A stretch of 64,000 bases of DNA from Labilibaculum antarcticum (lineage in GTDB: Bacteria; Bacteroidota; Bacteroidia; Bacteroidales; Marinifilaceae), in contig NZ_AP018042.1 in the NCBI RefSeq assembly GCF_002356295.1, positions 4,620,361-4,684,360 on the forward strand, given 5' to 3'. Positions 7,873-17,586 of this stretch are shown piece after piece (the first letter of the stretch is position 1; every line of letters begins with the position of its first letter). The translations under genes were made by a program, and so were the position numbers. Under the pieces are notes generated by a model. It saw only the letters and a program-made list of their open reading frames with translations. It was not told the origin of the DNA and made no database searches.

Positions 7873-10800
7873 ATGATTAGAACAAGTATCATATCAATTA
7901 AAGTTTTTCTTATTCTATTATTTGTATCAGGCTCCTTTTCTTCTGAAGGACAGAGAACGAATTTTCGATTTTATCAATACAATAAAGAGAATAAACTAAA
8001 TGAAGAATTGGTTAAATCCATCCGACAGGATTCTTTGGGTGTATACTATTTTGCCACAGACGACGGAGTATTATTCTTAAAGAATGATCATTTTGAGCCA
8101 CTTACTTTACCCGAAGATAAATCCGGCTATTTTAAAGAATTATTTAAAAGGAAGAATGGGGATCTTTTGGCTGTTTCTGATGATGCTATCTATAAGATAA
8201 CAAATTCAGTAGAGCAACCAGAAATGGAGTTATTTATTGAATGCAATACCGATCCGTCTAAACCAAAATACCCTAAGCATTTATTTGAAGATTCGAAAAA
8301 CGATTTATGGATTACGGATTATAATCATATTTATAGATATAAGGAAGGGATTGTGGCAAAATACAAGATGGATGAAAAAAACATGACTTCATCTTATGCC
8401 AGATCTTTTCAGTTTTTAGAGTGTGATAATGGAAACATGATCGTTGTCTCTCAAAAGGGATGGATTTATAAGTTTGATTCTAAGCACAATGCATTTATTG
8501 AGTTAGACTTTAATTTTAACCATATTATTCAGGCCTCTTTTAAAATTGGGCCAAATGAATTTTTACTTGGATCTTCAGCAGGTGTGGTTAAAATTTTATT
8601 CGATACTCAAGGCAAAATCATTAAGAATGAAGTAATTGTAACGGATATCATTGCATCCTGTTTTGAGAAGATCTCTGATAATAAATTATTATTGGGAACA
8701 TTTTTTCAAGGATTAGTAGAACTAGATATTGCTGATAAGAATAGCATTTATTCTGTAGGAGGCTTCCCATACTTTACGGTTAACGATATCTTTTTGGATG
8801 ATTTTGGGAAATATTGGGTGTCAACAAATTCGGGAGCTGTTGTTATGGAAAAGAAGTTCTTTTCATATCAATTTTCAACAGCCAATTCAGAATACATTAT
8901 ATCTGTTAATCTTACTAATGAAGGAAGTGTGAATTTTGCTGGTCGAAACAGTGTTTTTAATGTAGATAGCCAAAAAAATATCGAAAGCATACCTTTCACT
9001 TTTGAGGGATCGTTAAATGTTTTTAAGACCTTCGGAGATATAACTTTACTGGGAACAGAGCAAGGTCGTTTGAATATTTTTAAAGGGGATGACTTCCTTT
9101 TTAATCTCAAGATTTCAGATCAGGCAGTTACCAGTATTCAGATTGTTTCGAAGAAAATTGCATGGGTTGTTGCGAACAAAGAATTATTTAAGCTTAACTT
9201 AACTACAGGTCAGGTTAAGAGTTATTTTGATTCGTTTCAAAGAAAACGTATTGTACAGGATATCTGTTTAGACACAAAACAGAATCTTTATATAGGTGCC
9301 CAATTTAAAAATTCTTATTTGTTTAAATATGATGTTGATAAGAATGAAATTGTTAATGTTAGCAAACCAATTCCTTTTGCAATTAGTGAAGATTTTTGGG
9401 TGATAGATCTGGAATTGGATCGGGATACATTGTATATGGGTACCTCAGAAGGTTTGTTAAAATACACAGAAAAGGCTTTTGAGAGAATTAATTTGGGCGA
9501 AATGTCAAATAGTGAAGTCAATTCTATCGTTTTTGATAAACAAAATTCAATCTGGGTGACTACAAGCAAAGGGGTTGTTCGTAAACGGAAAACGGATATT
9601 TCTTTATTTACGCCGGAGCAGGGCTTGCCTTCAAAAACATTCACAAATCGTAATTTGCTTGTTGATTCGGAGAATAATTTATGGGTGGGAACTTCAAATG
9701 GTATTGCTTTTGCGCAAATTTCTGATTCCATTCAGCGAACTCCAATGCCGGTAGTTTACTTGGCTGATGGCGAAGGGGTGCTTCCGAATCAAAGTGGTGC
9801 TATTTCGATGAGCGCCAACTCAATGTTATTGTTGGATGTTGCAGCCAGTATTTATCCGCAAAAGAGAAATAAATTTCAATATTGTACGGTTCAAAACTAT
9901 CAAAAAGATAGTGATTGGAAAGAATTATCTGCAAAAAATCAGATTTTAATATCAGATCTAAAACCAGGAGAATACCAAATTTGTATTCGTGGAAAACATG
10001 AAGGAAATTATGCATGGAGTGAACATTGTATTATTGAGCTTGAAGTAGAACAGCAGTGGTATTTAAGATGGTATACTTTTTTTATTGAATTTTTAATAAT
10101 ATTTCTTCTAATCTATGTTACAAACGAATATAGCAAGAGGCGAACTCAGAAAAATCTATTGGCCTTAGAGAAGATAGTTTCAGATAGAACCATGGAGCTA
10201 CAAAAGGTTAATGAAAATTTAGCAACTGCGAATATTGCAAAAGATAAATTTCTATCTATAATTGCGCACGATTTGAGAAATCCATTCAATGCCATTCGCG
10301 GGTTTTCATCGATTCTAATGAAAGATTCTGATATTTTATCGAAAGAGGAAAGTTTCGAGCTGATAGAAACCATTTATAGAAGTTCTGATGATACATTTAA
10401 GCTTTTGGAAAGCTTATTGGAGTGGGCTAATGTTCAAAAGGGGGATTTTAAATTAAACGCCGAAGGGTTTGATTTAAAGATGCTTATGGAAAAGAATTTA
10501 AGTATCCATAAGAGTTTGGGGATGTTGAAAGGGCTTGATGTAAAGGGTGAATTTGAACCTGTAAATGTGACAGCTGATATGGCGATGATAGATACTGTGA
10601 TTCGAAATTTAATGTCGAATGCAATTAAATTTTCATTTCCTGGGCAAACCCTAGAACTAAAGTCATACAAGATGAAAGGTGATGTTGTGGTTCAGGTTTC
10701 TGATCAGGGAGTCGGGATGACAGAAAAGCAATTGAACCAACTCTTTAAGATAGATGCTGTTTCCTCTAGTGAAGGTACTGCAAATGAAACTGGGACAGGA

Positions 10801-10914
10801 TTTGGATTAATGCTCAGTAAAGAATTTGTTGAACTCAATGGCGGGAAGATTTGGGCGGAGAGTGTTAAAGATAAGGGAACTAGTTTCTTCTTTTCAATTC
10901 CAAAAAACAAATAG
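7873..10914 (+). CDS. periplasmic-propeller sensor histidine kinase without receiver
   Basis: The 1013-residue membrane kinase has a signal peptide (about 1-26), a two-component reg-prop beta-propeller (about 30-620, with repeats such as LWITDYNHIYRY, YWVSTNSGAVV and LWVGTSNGIAF), a Y_Y_Y-like domain (about 645-715), one membrane helix (about 733-750), a coiled coil, HisKA and HATPase_c. The phospho-accepting His is about residue 799 in SIIAHDLRNPFNAIRG. The ATPase N box (NLMSNAIKF) and G boxes (DQGVGM, GTGFGLMLSKE) are intact. Unlike Bacteroidota hybrid two-component systems it ends after the ATPase, with no receiver or AraC output domain. No response regulator lies next to it, so its partner must be encoded elsewhere. 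Confidence 0.9.
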   Translation: MIRTSIISIKVFLILLFVSGSFSSEGQRTNFRFYQYNKENKLNEELVKSIRQDSLGVYYFATDDGVLFLKNDHFEPLTLPEDKSGYFKELFKRKNGDLLAVSDDAIYKITNSVEQPEMELFIECNTDPSKPKYPKHLFEDSKNDLWITDYNHIYRYKEGIVAKYKMDEKNMTSSYARSFQFLECDNGNMIVVSQKGWIYKFDSKHNAFIELDFNFNHIIQASFKIGPNEFLLGSSAGVVKILFDTQGKIIKNEVIVTDIIASCFEKISDNKLLLGTFFQGLVELDIADKNSIYSVGGFPYFTVNDIFLDDFGKYWVSTNSGAVVMEKKFFSYQFSTANSEYIISVNLTNEGSVNFAGRNSVFNVDSQKNIESIPFTFEGSLNVFKTFGDITLLGTEQGRLNIFKGDDFLFNLKISDQAVTSIQIVSKKIAWVVANKELFKLNLTTGQVKSYFDSFQRKRIVQDICLDTKQNLYIGAQFKNSYLFKYDVDKNEIVNVSKPIPFAISEDFWVIDLELDRDTLYMGTSEGLLKYTEKAFERINLGEMSNSEVNSIVFDKQNSIWVTTSKGVVRKRKTDISLFTPEQGLPSKTFTNRNLLVDSENNLWVGTSNGIAFAQISDSIQRTPMPVVYLADGEGVLPNQSGAISMSANSMLLLDVAASIYPQKRNKFQYCTVQNYQKDSDWKELSAKNQILISDLKPGEYQICIRGKHEGNYAWSEHCIIELEVEQQWYLRWYTFFIEFLIIFLLIYVTNEYSKRRTQKNLLALEKIVSDRTMELQKVNENLATANIAKDKFLSIIAHDLRNPFNAIRGFSSILMKDSDILSKEESFELIETIYRSSDDTFKLLESLLEWANVQKGDFKLNAEGFDLKMLMEKNLSIHKSLGMLKGLDVKGEFEPVNVTADMAMIDTVIRNLMSNAIKFSFPGQTLELKSYKMKGDVVVQVSDQGVGMTEKQLNQLFKIDAVSSSEGTANETGTGFGLMLSKEFVELNGGKIWAESVKDKGTSFFFSIPKNK

Positions 10915-11082
10915 TTTTTTCGCTGACAACTTGCAATCTGCAATGTAAACGATCTATATTGAGATTATTTGTAGCTTTTGACGTCTTGTTTCGAAACAAT
11001 TCGTAATTATTTCCTATTTTTGCCTTACAACTTAAATAATAGGAATATTTTTCCTGAAACACACTCACTAAAAATATTGAAG

Positions 11083-11991
11083 ATGATTACACGTTTGGAT
11101 CAGATCATTGAAGTACTTAAAAACAATGAAAAAAAGCGTTTGGTAGCTGCTTATGCTAACGATTCTCATACGATCGGAGCTGTTTACGATGCAATTCAGC
11201 ACGGAATTGTAGATGCTACCTTGGTTGGTGACAGAGAAACCATTGAGAAAACTTGTGCAGAACACAATTTTGATAGTAGCAAGTTTACTATTGTGCATGA
11301 GCCGGATGAATTGAAAGCAGCACAAAAAGCTGTTGAGTTGATCAATAATGGCGAAGGCGATATGATTATGAAAGGCCTTGTAAGTACAGACAAGTACATG
11401 AAGGCAATTCTAAACAAAGAAACGGGATTGATGCCTCCAAAAGCAGTTTTGAGTCATGTTACCGTAATGGAAAGTCCTAATTATCACAAATTAATAGTGT
11501 TTAGCGATGTTGCCGTTATTCCTCAGCCCGATTTAAATCAGAAAATTGCCATAACAAACTATGTGATAAATGTTGCTCGCGCTTTGGGTATCGATAAACC
11601 AAAGGTGGCTTTAATAGCTGCAACAGAACAGGTTTTACTAAAAATGGAGGCGTGTGTTCATGCAGCTATCATTTCGAAAATGGCAGACAGAGGTCAAATA
11701 AAAAATGCTTACGTTGATGGACCTTTGGCAATTGATGTGGCGATTGATAAAGAATCGGCGGAGATTAAGAAGCTGGATTCACCAGTCGCTGGTGATGCCG
11801 ATTGTTTGGTATTTCCAAATATTGAATCGGGTAATGTATTTTACAAGGTGAACACCAAATTGGCAAAAGCTGAGCTGGGTGCTATGGTTGTTGGGGCTAA
11901 ATGTCCGGCAATTCTTTCATCCCGCGGCGATAGTGTTAAAACGAAACTTTATTCAATTGCATTGGCTGCTTTAGTAGCTCAAAATAAGTAA
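11083..11991 (+). CDS. ptb: phosphate butyryltransferase-like enzyme, copy 1
   Basis: A 302-residue PTA_PTB-family acyltransferase (acyl-CoA plus phosphate to acyl phosphate plus CoA). It is shorter than Pta and begins with the Ptb-like N-terminus ITRLDQIIEVLKNNEKKRLVAAYANDSHTIGAV. Later motifs are MKGLVSTDKYMKAILNKETGL, VFSDVAVIPQPDLNQK and CLVFPNIESGNVFYK. The ATG at 11083 is chosen over an in-frame start at 10978 because the upstream 35 codons have no family counterpart and overlap a possible TATTTTTG promoter box at 11015-11022. No butyrate kinase gene is adjacent. Whether it acts on butyryl-CoA, another branched acyl-CoA or acetyl-CoA is not determinable. Confidence 0.85.
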   Translation: MITRLDQIIEVLKNNEKKRLVAAYANDSHTIGAVYDAIQHGIVDATLVGDRETIEKTCAEHNFDSSKFTIVHEPDELKAAQKAVELINNGEGDMIMKGLVSTDKYMKAILNKETGLMPPKAVLSHVTVMESPNYHKLIVFSDVAVIPQPDLNQKIAITNYVINVARALGIDKPKVALIAATEQVLLKMEACVHAAIISKMADRGQIKNAYVDGPLAIDVAIDKESAEIKKLDSPVAGDADCLVFPNIESGNVFYKVNTKLAKAELGAMVVGAKCPAILSSRGDSVKTKLYSIALAALVAQNK

Positions 11992-12190
11992 CAGTAGCAA
12001 GTAACAAGGAATAAGTGCCAAGGGACAAGTACCAAGGGACAAGTACTAAGGAACAAGTACCAAGGAACAAGTACCAAGGAACAAGTACCAAGGAACAAGT
12101 ACCAAGGAACAAGTACCAAGGAACAAGTACCAAGGAACAAGTACCAAGGGACGAGTACTAATGAACAAGTAACAAGTACCAAGGAATAAG
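11992..12190. repeat. minisatellite of about 14-bp units (ACAAGTACCAAGGA)
   Basis: About a dozen head-to-tail copies of a 14-bp unit fill most of the space between the two ptb paralogues. The central copies are identical and the outer ones diverge (GGACAAGTACC, AACAAGTAACAAG). The apparent minus-strand reading frames here are products of the repeat. Related short copies occur at about 18790-18825, 46958-46980, 51988-52020 and 55840-55855. Confidence 0.9.
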
Positions 12191-12252
12191 GGCAAGTGTT
12201 GCGTTTTGTCTTGATGCTTATTGGCATATTTAACGTCTAAAATCTTAAGGAA

Positions 12253-13164
12253 ATGGCCCCAATACGTTCACTCGATCAAATGGTTGAGCACCTTCGCGAG
12301 AGCGGAAAGAAAAAGAAAATAGCTGTTGCGTATGCACAGGATCCAAATACAATTGGTGCAATTGCCAAGGCTATAGCTGAAGGTTTTGTTGAGGCTGTTA
12401 TGATTGGTGATAAAGTTGAGATCAGAAATAAAGCCAAAGCGGAAGGAATCAATCCTGATATTTTTACCATTGTTCATATTCCTAATGATGTTGCGGCTAC
12501 TATTGAAGCGGTTCGTATGGCTCGTGCCGACGAGGTAGATGTGGTGATGAAAGGATTGGTTGGAACAGATAAATTCCTGAAAGCAGTCTTGAACAAAGAG
12601 CATGGTTTATTGCCTCCTAAAGCGGTAATGAGTTACGTTTGTGCATTGGATTTACCAAAATACAATAAGCTTTTGTTTGTTTCCGATACAGCGGTATTGC
12701 CTTTTCCTGATTTGAATCAGAAAATTGCCATGCTTAACTATTCTGTGAAAATGGCTAATAAATTCGGAATCGAAAAACCAAAAGTGGCCTTGATATCTGC
12801 TACTGAGAAACCAAATGCAGCGTTTCCATCTAGTATCGATGATGCAATTATTTGCAAAATGGCCGATCGTGGTCAAATAACAGATTGTATTGTTGATGGA
12901 CCTTTGGATGTTTTCCTTGCTTGCGATCCTGCAGCTGTTGAGATCAAAGGAATTTCAACACCAATTAACGGTGAGGCTGATTGTCTGGTATTTCCATCAT
13001 TAGAAGCGTGCAACTCGTTCTATAAAGGACTAATGTTGTTTGCAGGTGGCGAATTGGCCGGTTTAATTCAGGGAACGACAAAACCTGTTGTGGTAATGTC
13101 GCGAAGCGAAAGCGAAAAATCAAAATTCTATTGCATTGCTCTGTCGGTTTTAATGGCAGACTAA
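12253..13164 (+). CDS. ptb: phosphate butyryltransferase-like enzyme, copy 2
   Basis: This 303-residue protein is a clear paralogue of the preceding gene along its whole length (IRSLDQMVEHLRESGKKKKIAVAYAQDPNTIGAI, MKGLVGTDKFLKAVLNKEHGLLPPKAV, FVSDTAVLPFPDLNQK, CLVFPSLEACNSFYKG). The two copies have diverged substantially, so the duplication is old. Tandem Ptb-type paralogues without a neighbouring kinase suggest different acyl-CoA preferences, perhaps branched-chain or butyryl versus acetyl, sharing the upstream ackA or a distant kinase; this is inference. A strong terminator follows at 13193-13224. Confidence 0.85.
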   Translation: MAPIRSLDQMVEHLRESGKKKKIAVAYAQDPNTIGAIAKAIAEGFVEAVMIGDKVEIRNKAKAEGINPDIFTIVHIPNDVAATIEAVRMARADEVDVVMKGLVGTDKFLKAVLNKEHGLLPPKAVMSYVCALDLPKYNKLLFVSDTAVLPFPDLNQKIAMLNYSVKMANKFGIEKPKVALISATEKPNAAFPSSIDDAIICKMADRGQITDCIVDGPLDVFLACDPAAVEIKGISTPINGEADCLVFPSLEACNSFYKGLMLFAGGELAGLIQGTTKPVVVMSRSESEKSKFYCIALSVLMAD

Positions 13165-13192
13165 AATAATTGGTAATTATCAATTTATAATT

Positions 13193-13224
13193 GAAGAGAC
13201 ACGAACTATCGTGTCTCTTTTTTT
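13193..13224 (+). terminator. intrinsic terminator after the ptb pair
   Basis: A perfect 10-bp stem AGAGACACGA/TCGTGTCTCT with a four-base loop runs into a T tract, 30 bases after the second ptb stop. Confidence 0.9.
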
Positions 13225-13377
13225 GCGTAAAGAAGTTTAACCAAGAAGGAAAAAGAAGTCCTTCACAAAGTCGTACAAGGTTTTATCTCTGTGTCACTCG
13301 GTGTTCTCAGTGGTAAGTTTTTTTTTAATTCAGAATTATTAATTCATAACTCATAATTCAATTCCTATCTTTGCCAA

Positions 13378-14526
13378 ATGACAAACACAAAACCATATTG
13401 CCTGATGCCATGGATACATTATCATGTTGGAAATGCAGGCAGAGTAAAAGCATGTTGTGTTGCCAATATTCCTTACGGAGATTGCAATACTCAATCTTTT
13501 GCCGAAATATGGAATGGTGATGCCATCAACGAATTGAGAGCAAAGTTTGCCAAAGGTGAGAAAGATTCACGTTGTGCAGTTTGTTCCCGCTTAGAGGAAG
13601 CAGGAGGGAAGAGCATCCGACAGGAGACTCATGAGAAGTTTGGTGCTATATTTCAGGAGCAGGAAACGAATTTGCCTTTTACTTTTGATATCCGCTTTTC
13701 AAATGCCTGCAATTTTGCCTGCCGCACCTGTTGGCATGGTGCCAGTTCTGGATGGTTTCCTGAGGCCAAACTAATGAAACGTAATTTAGGTGAGAAGGCC
13801 CTATTACAGAATATTCAGGATTTCGATGCATTTATTGAAGAAACAGGAGAAGCCTTACTGCAAGCCAAAGAAATTTACTTTGCGGGTGGTGAGCCTTTGG
13901 TTACCAAAGAACATTACCTATTGCTCGATTGGCTGGTGAAAAATAAAGCCACACAAATTGATTTGCGATACAACACTAACTTTTCCCTGTTACAAATGGG
14001 AGAGTACAATGTGTTGAATTACTGGAAACTCTTTAGTAAAGTGGAGATTTTATCGAGCATTGATGCACATGGAAAGCTTGGAGAGTATATTCGAAAGGGA
14101 TTTGATTGGGAGCAATACAAACAAAATCGGGAATTGATTCGCAAACACAAGCACATCAAATTTCTCATTGCGCCAACCATTTCGGTTTTCTCCATTTTTA
14201 ATTTGCCTGCTTTGTACCAGATTTGTTTGCTGGAGCAGATTATAGAAGCCGATGGCCTTTACATTAATATGCTCGATCGACCCTTGCATTACAACACAAA
14301 AGCTTTACCCGAAGATTACAAACAAAAGGTCGTTACAGAATACAAAGCGTTTTATGATTGGGCAAATAAAAAGCAAATTCCCAAATCTGTAATTAGTCAA
14401 TTTAAAGAATGTGAACGCTACATGCTAAGTGATGATCTCTCGAAACAATGGAAGAATTTCCAAAAAGAAACCGCTCTTTTGGATGAGATGAGGGGAGAGA
14501 ACGTTGGGGCTGTTTTGAAGTTTTAA
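13378..14526 (+). CDS. radical SAM protein with N-terminal twitch/SPASM-like Cys region
   Basis: The 382-residue protein has an N-terminal Cys-rich part (CLMPWIHYHV, KACCVANIPYGD, CAVCSRLEEAGG) that resembles auxiliary-cluster twitch/SPASM modules. The radical SAM core follows, with the cluster motif CNFACRTCWH (CxxxCxxC) at about residue 117 and the SAM-binding glycine stretch EIYFAGGEPLVTKEH. Such proteins often modify peptides or small metabolites; no substrate or partner peptide is seen nearby. A TATCTTTG box (13366-13373) ends only four bases before the ATG, so either the transcript is nearly leaderless or another promoter is used. The gene appears monocistronic. Confidence 0.85.
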   Translation: MTNTKPYCLMPWIHYHVGNAGRVKACCVANIPYGDCNTQSFAEIWNGDAINELRAKFAKGEKDSRCAVCSRLEEAGGKSIRQETHEKFGAIFQEQETNLPFTFDIRFSNACNFACRTCWHGASSGWFPEAKLMKRNLGEKALLQNIQDFDAFIEETGEALLQAKEIYFAGGEPLVTKEHYLLLDWLVKNKATQIDLRYNTNFSLLQMGEYNVLNYWKLFSKVEILSSIDAHGKLGEYIRKGFDWEQYKQNRELIRKHKHIKFLIAPTISVFSIFNLPALYQICLLEQIIEADGLYINMLDRPLHYNTKALPEDYKQKVVTEYKAFYDWANKKQIPKSVISQFKECERYMLSDDLSKQWKNFQKETALLDEMRGENVGAVLKF

Positions 14527-15621
14527 ATTACTTTGTTTTGGAGCTATTCCAAGCTTCAACCTTCGGTATTTCTTTTTTTAGGGGAATTTCCGACAGGGGA
14601 AAGGGTGTTTTTGTATTATTTTTATCCTTATCCAGAGAAATCCGTTTTTATCGAATAGATCCTTCACTTCGTTAAGGATGATATGCTTATAGAACTGTGA
14701 CCCCGAGGTGTCGAGGGATCTGCTAATCCAAGATCTTATCGTTATTTTGTCTTCAAGCCAGACGGGCTTTTACTTTTTTGCTTAGATCAAAAAAGCAAAA
14801 AAAAAATCAAGTCAATCGAAAAGCTCTTCTGCTTTCCAAATAATCATTAGTTGCACGCGGCACGCTCGATTGACGGCATTTGCTCATACTTGTTTTTCAA
14901 AAAACTATCTTTTCAATATTTAACAAATACAAACTATTTAAGCGTAGCAAAGTGAAATCTGTGAGATGGTTAAAGCATATCTGTAATTGTTATCCCAATC
15001 TATTTTATCATTGGACATTAGGTTCTCAGTTGACCTAAGATTGAATTGACTGCATAATAAGAGCTGTATGTATTAAAATCAAGTTTGAACTTGCCTAAAA
15101 AGCAATGCGTAGTAGGTATTATGCTTGAATTTGTGCTTTACCGTTCGGTAAACAGGAATGTAGTACTAGTTGTCTTAAAATCAGATCATGTTGATATGTA
15201 TTTGATGGTAGTTTTATTAAATAACAAGCATTGAATAGTGAATTTGTATATGATGAAGTGTGGGCACGCTTGTCTTGCAGGTTTACGGCTTTTGGAGTGG
15301 TGGTTACTTGTTTTCTTACATCCCCGGGAAGGGGTATAGATGAAAAATGCACGGCATGTCTGTTGGAAACAGTAGGAATTAAGCGCGCGTATTTGTTCTT
15401 TAGATTACTGTTTATTAATTGGGGTTAATTCCTTTTGTTTTACATCATGTAAAAATAAAAACTCATGAAGATATACATAAAAAATGAATAGTGAAACAGG
15501 GAAATGTATTCGGTTGCTCATTTTGAGTAAAACATAAAATATTACTAAATAGTTTTTATTGTTTGGTGGAAATTTCATAGCTTAGATAATGTTAAGCAAC
15601 CAATTTATAAATTAAGTAAGA
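14527..15621. other. 1.1-kb stretch without a recognisable gene
   Basis: No supported coding sequence is found. A 65-codon open frame at 15231-15428 has no family resemblance or start context and is not called. The segment near 14640-14700 (GATCCTTCACTTCGTTAAGGATGA) resembles a copy near 18695-18730 and looks like a dispersed intergenic repeat. The part from 14770 to 14810 is an A/T-tract-rich imperfect inverted repeat. The rest shows nothing I can interpret. Confidence 0.5.
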
Positions 15622-16386
15622 ATGACAGAGAGAATTCATCATTACTGTACTGCCAACGAGGTGAGTAGCGCTGTAACTAATCTTTTAATTGCCTTTGCGA
15701 AGGGCGATTGGAGCAATGATGCAGTATTGACTACTTTACTGGGTTTTTTGGGAACCGAAAATGTAGTCTTAACCAAAGGCCTACAACTGACAAAGGCGAG
15801 TATCCATTCAAAGGATTTGCACGAAATGGATGAGCTTGCCGATAAGGCTTTTGTTTGTGTAAAGAAATTTTTGTGGGCCAACACCTACGAATTGGATGAG
15901 AACAAAGCGAAAGATGCCCGTGAACTTTGGAAAGTGTTTGATATTCATGATATGAACATGCACCGTAAGAGTTACAAGTCTCAGATGATCATATCGAAGT
16001 TGCTGATTGTAAATTTAAATGAGCCGGAATTGAAGCAAAAAATGGCTGGATTAACAGGTGTTGAGAGTCTATTTGACAAGTTTGTAAAGACAAGTGGAAA
16101 TCTTCGAATTCAATTCTTAGAGACCCAAAATACTGTGACTGGGGTGGCAAAAGTTATTGCGCCATCGGCTCAAAGACGTGTGGTTCGCAAAATTGTAAAT
16201 GAACAATTGCTTCCTTACTTAGATGCAGTGGTAGTTGCTTTTCCAGAGAAATATGCTGCTATTTGTAAGCTTATCCACGAATATATTATGAGTGCAAATA
16301 TCAAAGCTCGTTCTCGTAAAGCTCGAAATAGTAAAGACGCGGAAGTTTCTGTAAAAAAGGTGTTGTTAATTCAAGAAACGAATTGA
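15622..16386 (+). CDS. helical cytoplasmic protein, possibly DUF6261-like
   Basis: The 254-residue product has no signal peptide or membrane helix and is predicted almost entirely helical, ending in a basic tail (NIKARSRKARNSKDAEVSVKK). In length and texture it recalls DUF6261-type proteins of Bacteroidota, which have no known role, but I cannot confirm that. A possible terminator with a T tract lies at 16391-16418. The upstream 1.1 kb contains no gene, so it is transcribed alone. The partial gene at the window end (63717) is likewise a helical protein of unknown role, without evident sequence identity. Confidence 0.6.
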   Translation: MTERIHHYCTANEVSSAVTNLLIAFAKGDWSNDAVLTTLLGFLGTENVVLTKGLQLTKASIHSKDLHEMDELADKAFVCVKKFLWANTYELDENKAKDARELWKVFDIHDMNMHRKSYKSQMIISKLLIVNLNEPELKQKMAGLTGVESLFDKFVKTSGNLRIQFLETQNTVTGVAKVIAPSAQRRVVRKIVNEQLLPYLDAVVVAFPEKYAAICKLIHEYIMSANIKARSRKARNSKDAEVSVKKVLLIQETN

Positions 16387-16390
16387 AAAT

Positions 16391-16418
16391 TAAGGATGGG
16401 TGAGAGCCTATCCTTTTT
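16391..16418 (+). terminator. probable intrinsic terminator
   Basis: The imperfect stem AAGGAT(GGG)...(CC)ATCCTT is followed by six T residues just downstream of the 254-residue helical protein gene. Confidence 0.6.
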
Positions 16419-16485
16419 TATTGACATAATTATTCAATCCCATTAATCTTTTCTTTTTGAAAATTGTTGTCAAGCCACGTCCTTT

Positions 16486-16710
16486 TTAGTTTACAGTTCT
16501 GTTAATGTCTATTTCTTTAGTATTTTGAAGGGTGTAGTAAACGGTATCGGTTTTTAAAATATCAATTTCGTTTTGTTCATACTCAACAGGGCCATATGCC
16601 TTGTTGCTACTTTGCGCTGGTAAGTTTTCTTGTTGTTTTGGGCTTAATTCGTCGACATAATGACAAAGACCTAATAGAATAATGATCATTACTGATGTAA
16701 ATATTTTCAT
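16486..16710 (-). CDS. small exported protein of unknown function
   Basis: A 74-residue product starting MKIFTSVMIIILLGLCHYVDELS: a Lys, then a hydrophobic helix, then a polar region rich in Gln, Asn, Asp and Tyr. The helix may be a signal peptide or membrane anchor; the Cys in LLGLC is not a good lipobox. An upstream in-frame Met at 16722 is less likely because it would place extra residues before the Lys. Orientation and spacing to the next minus-strand lipoprotein gene (about 100 bases) allow co-transcription. No family recognised. Confidence 0.45.
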   Translation of the reverse strand: MKIFTSVMIIILLGLCHYVDELSPKQQENLPAQSSNKAYGPVEYEQNEIDILKTDTVYYTLQNTKEIDINRTVN

Positions 16711-16812
16711 AATATAGGACAAGTTTAAGAGTAAATTACTTCATTCTTATACTAGATGCAGTAATTCGTAATTGGTTACTTATGAACAATAATTGTGCCA
16801 CTTTACTAATTT

Positions 16813-17415
16813 TTAAAATTGACGGATGATGCCATTAATCTTTGTTTTTTGAATTGTTTGGCTAATTCCCCAAGCTGTTGAGTAACTATGAATTTCACCT
16901 ACTCCAGGGGCAAAAGTTATCTGGTGTTCTTCATCGGCGCAGCCGGGAACGTTGTAAAAGAATGATTTACAGTTTTTTATGATGTGATTATTAATGGTAA
17001 AGTTTAATTCAGGAAGAACTTCTACATTCCATTTCTGATCATCTCTGTCAGCAGTTTCGTAACTCCAGCTTTCACCTTCTCTGCGAGAAAAATTAAGAAA
17101 TAGGAATTCATCAGATTTATCGCGGTAAAGTTGGTAAACCTTTCCATAACTCCCTAAACGATAGTAGTTGTTGTAGGAATAATATAGGGTATCGGCACGG
17201 TAGGTTTTATTTGTAACTACTTTGTATTCGATGTTGTTTACTTTTTCGGTTCCCGTTACTTTACGGATATGATCGTCGTATTCCCATGTATCGCCAATTT
17301 GCAATGGAAAGTAATCATTCGGAACTGTGGTGAAATCCGAATATTTATCATTATCGCATGAGCTCAGAAGACTTGCAATTGTTGCAATTAGCAGAATTAA
17401 ATTTTTAGTTTTCAT
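16813..17415 (-). CDS. lipoprotein of unknown function
   Basis: The 200-residue product begins with MKTKNLILLIATIASLLSSC, a lipoprotein signal with the lipobox LSSC followed by DND, so it is probably attached to the outer membrane or periplasmic face. The mature part is beta-rich and Tyr-rich (FPLQIGDTWEYDD, LYYSYNNYYRLG, FAPGVGEIHSY), a pattern seen in several unassigned Bacteroidota lipoproteins. The internal start at 17415 is preferred over 17496 because the longer N-terminus would bury the signal. Two Cys in the distal half (NCKSFF, GCADEE) may form a disulfide. Confidence 0.7.
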   Translation of the reverse strand: MKTKNLILLIATIASLLSSCDNDKYSDFTTVPNDYFPLQIGDTWEYDDHIRKVTGTEKVNNIEYKVVTNKTYRADTLYYSYNNYYRLGSYGKVYQLYRDKSDEFLFLNFSRREGESWSYETADRDDQKWNVEVLPELNFTINNHIIKNCKSFFYNVPGCADEEHQITFAPGVGEIHSYSTAWGISQTIQKTKINGIIRQF

Positions 17416-17586
17416 TTGATGGCGAATCAGAGTAATCATTTTAGTTCGTAACGAACTACATAAAGCAGATGCAAAAAGATCAATTGGTTGCTTCAAATAT
17501 CACGAAAATTATACCAAGGGGTTTGAAAAGTCTAGAAAGTCGAAGGTTCAAGTAGTTTTGGAATCTAAAATTGAGGCCCTATTTAC

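Noticed and set aside
11936-12227. Minus-strand open frames with VPWYLFLGTCSL-type repeats
   Set aside because: They are translations of the 14-bp minisatellite; a 14-bp unit cycles through all three frames, so long open frames arise automatically and differ between overlapping frames.
15231-15428. 65-codon plus-strand open frame in the 1.1-kb gap
   Set aside because: No start context, no family resemblance and atypical codon use for the window.
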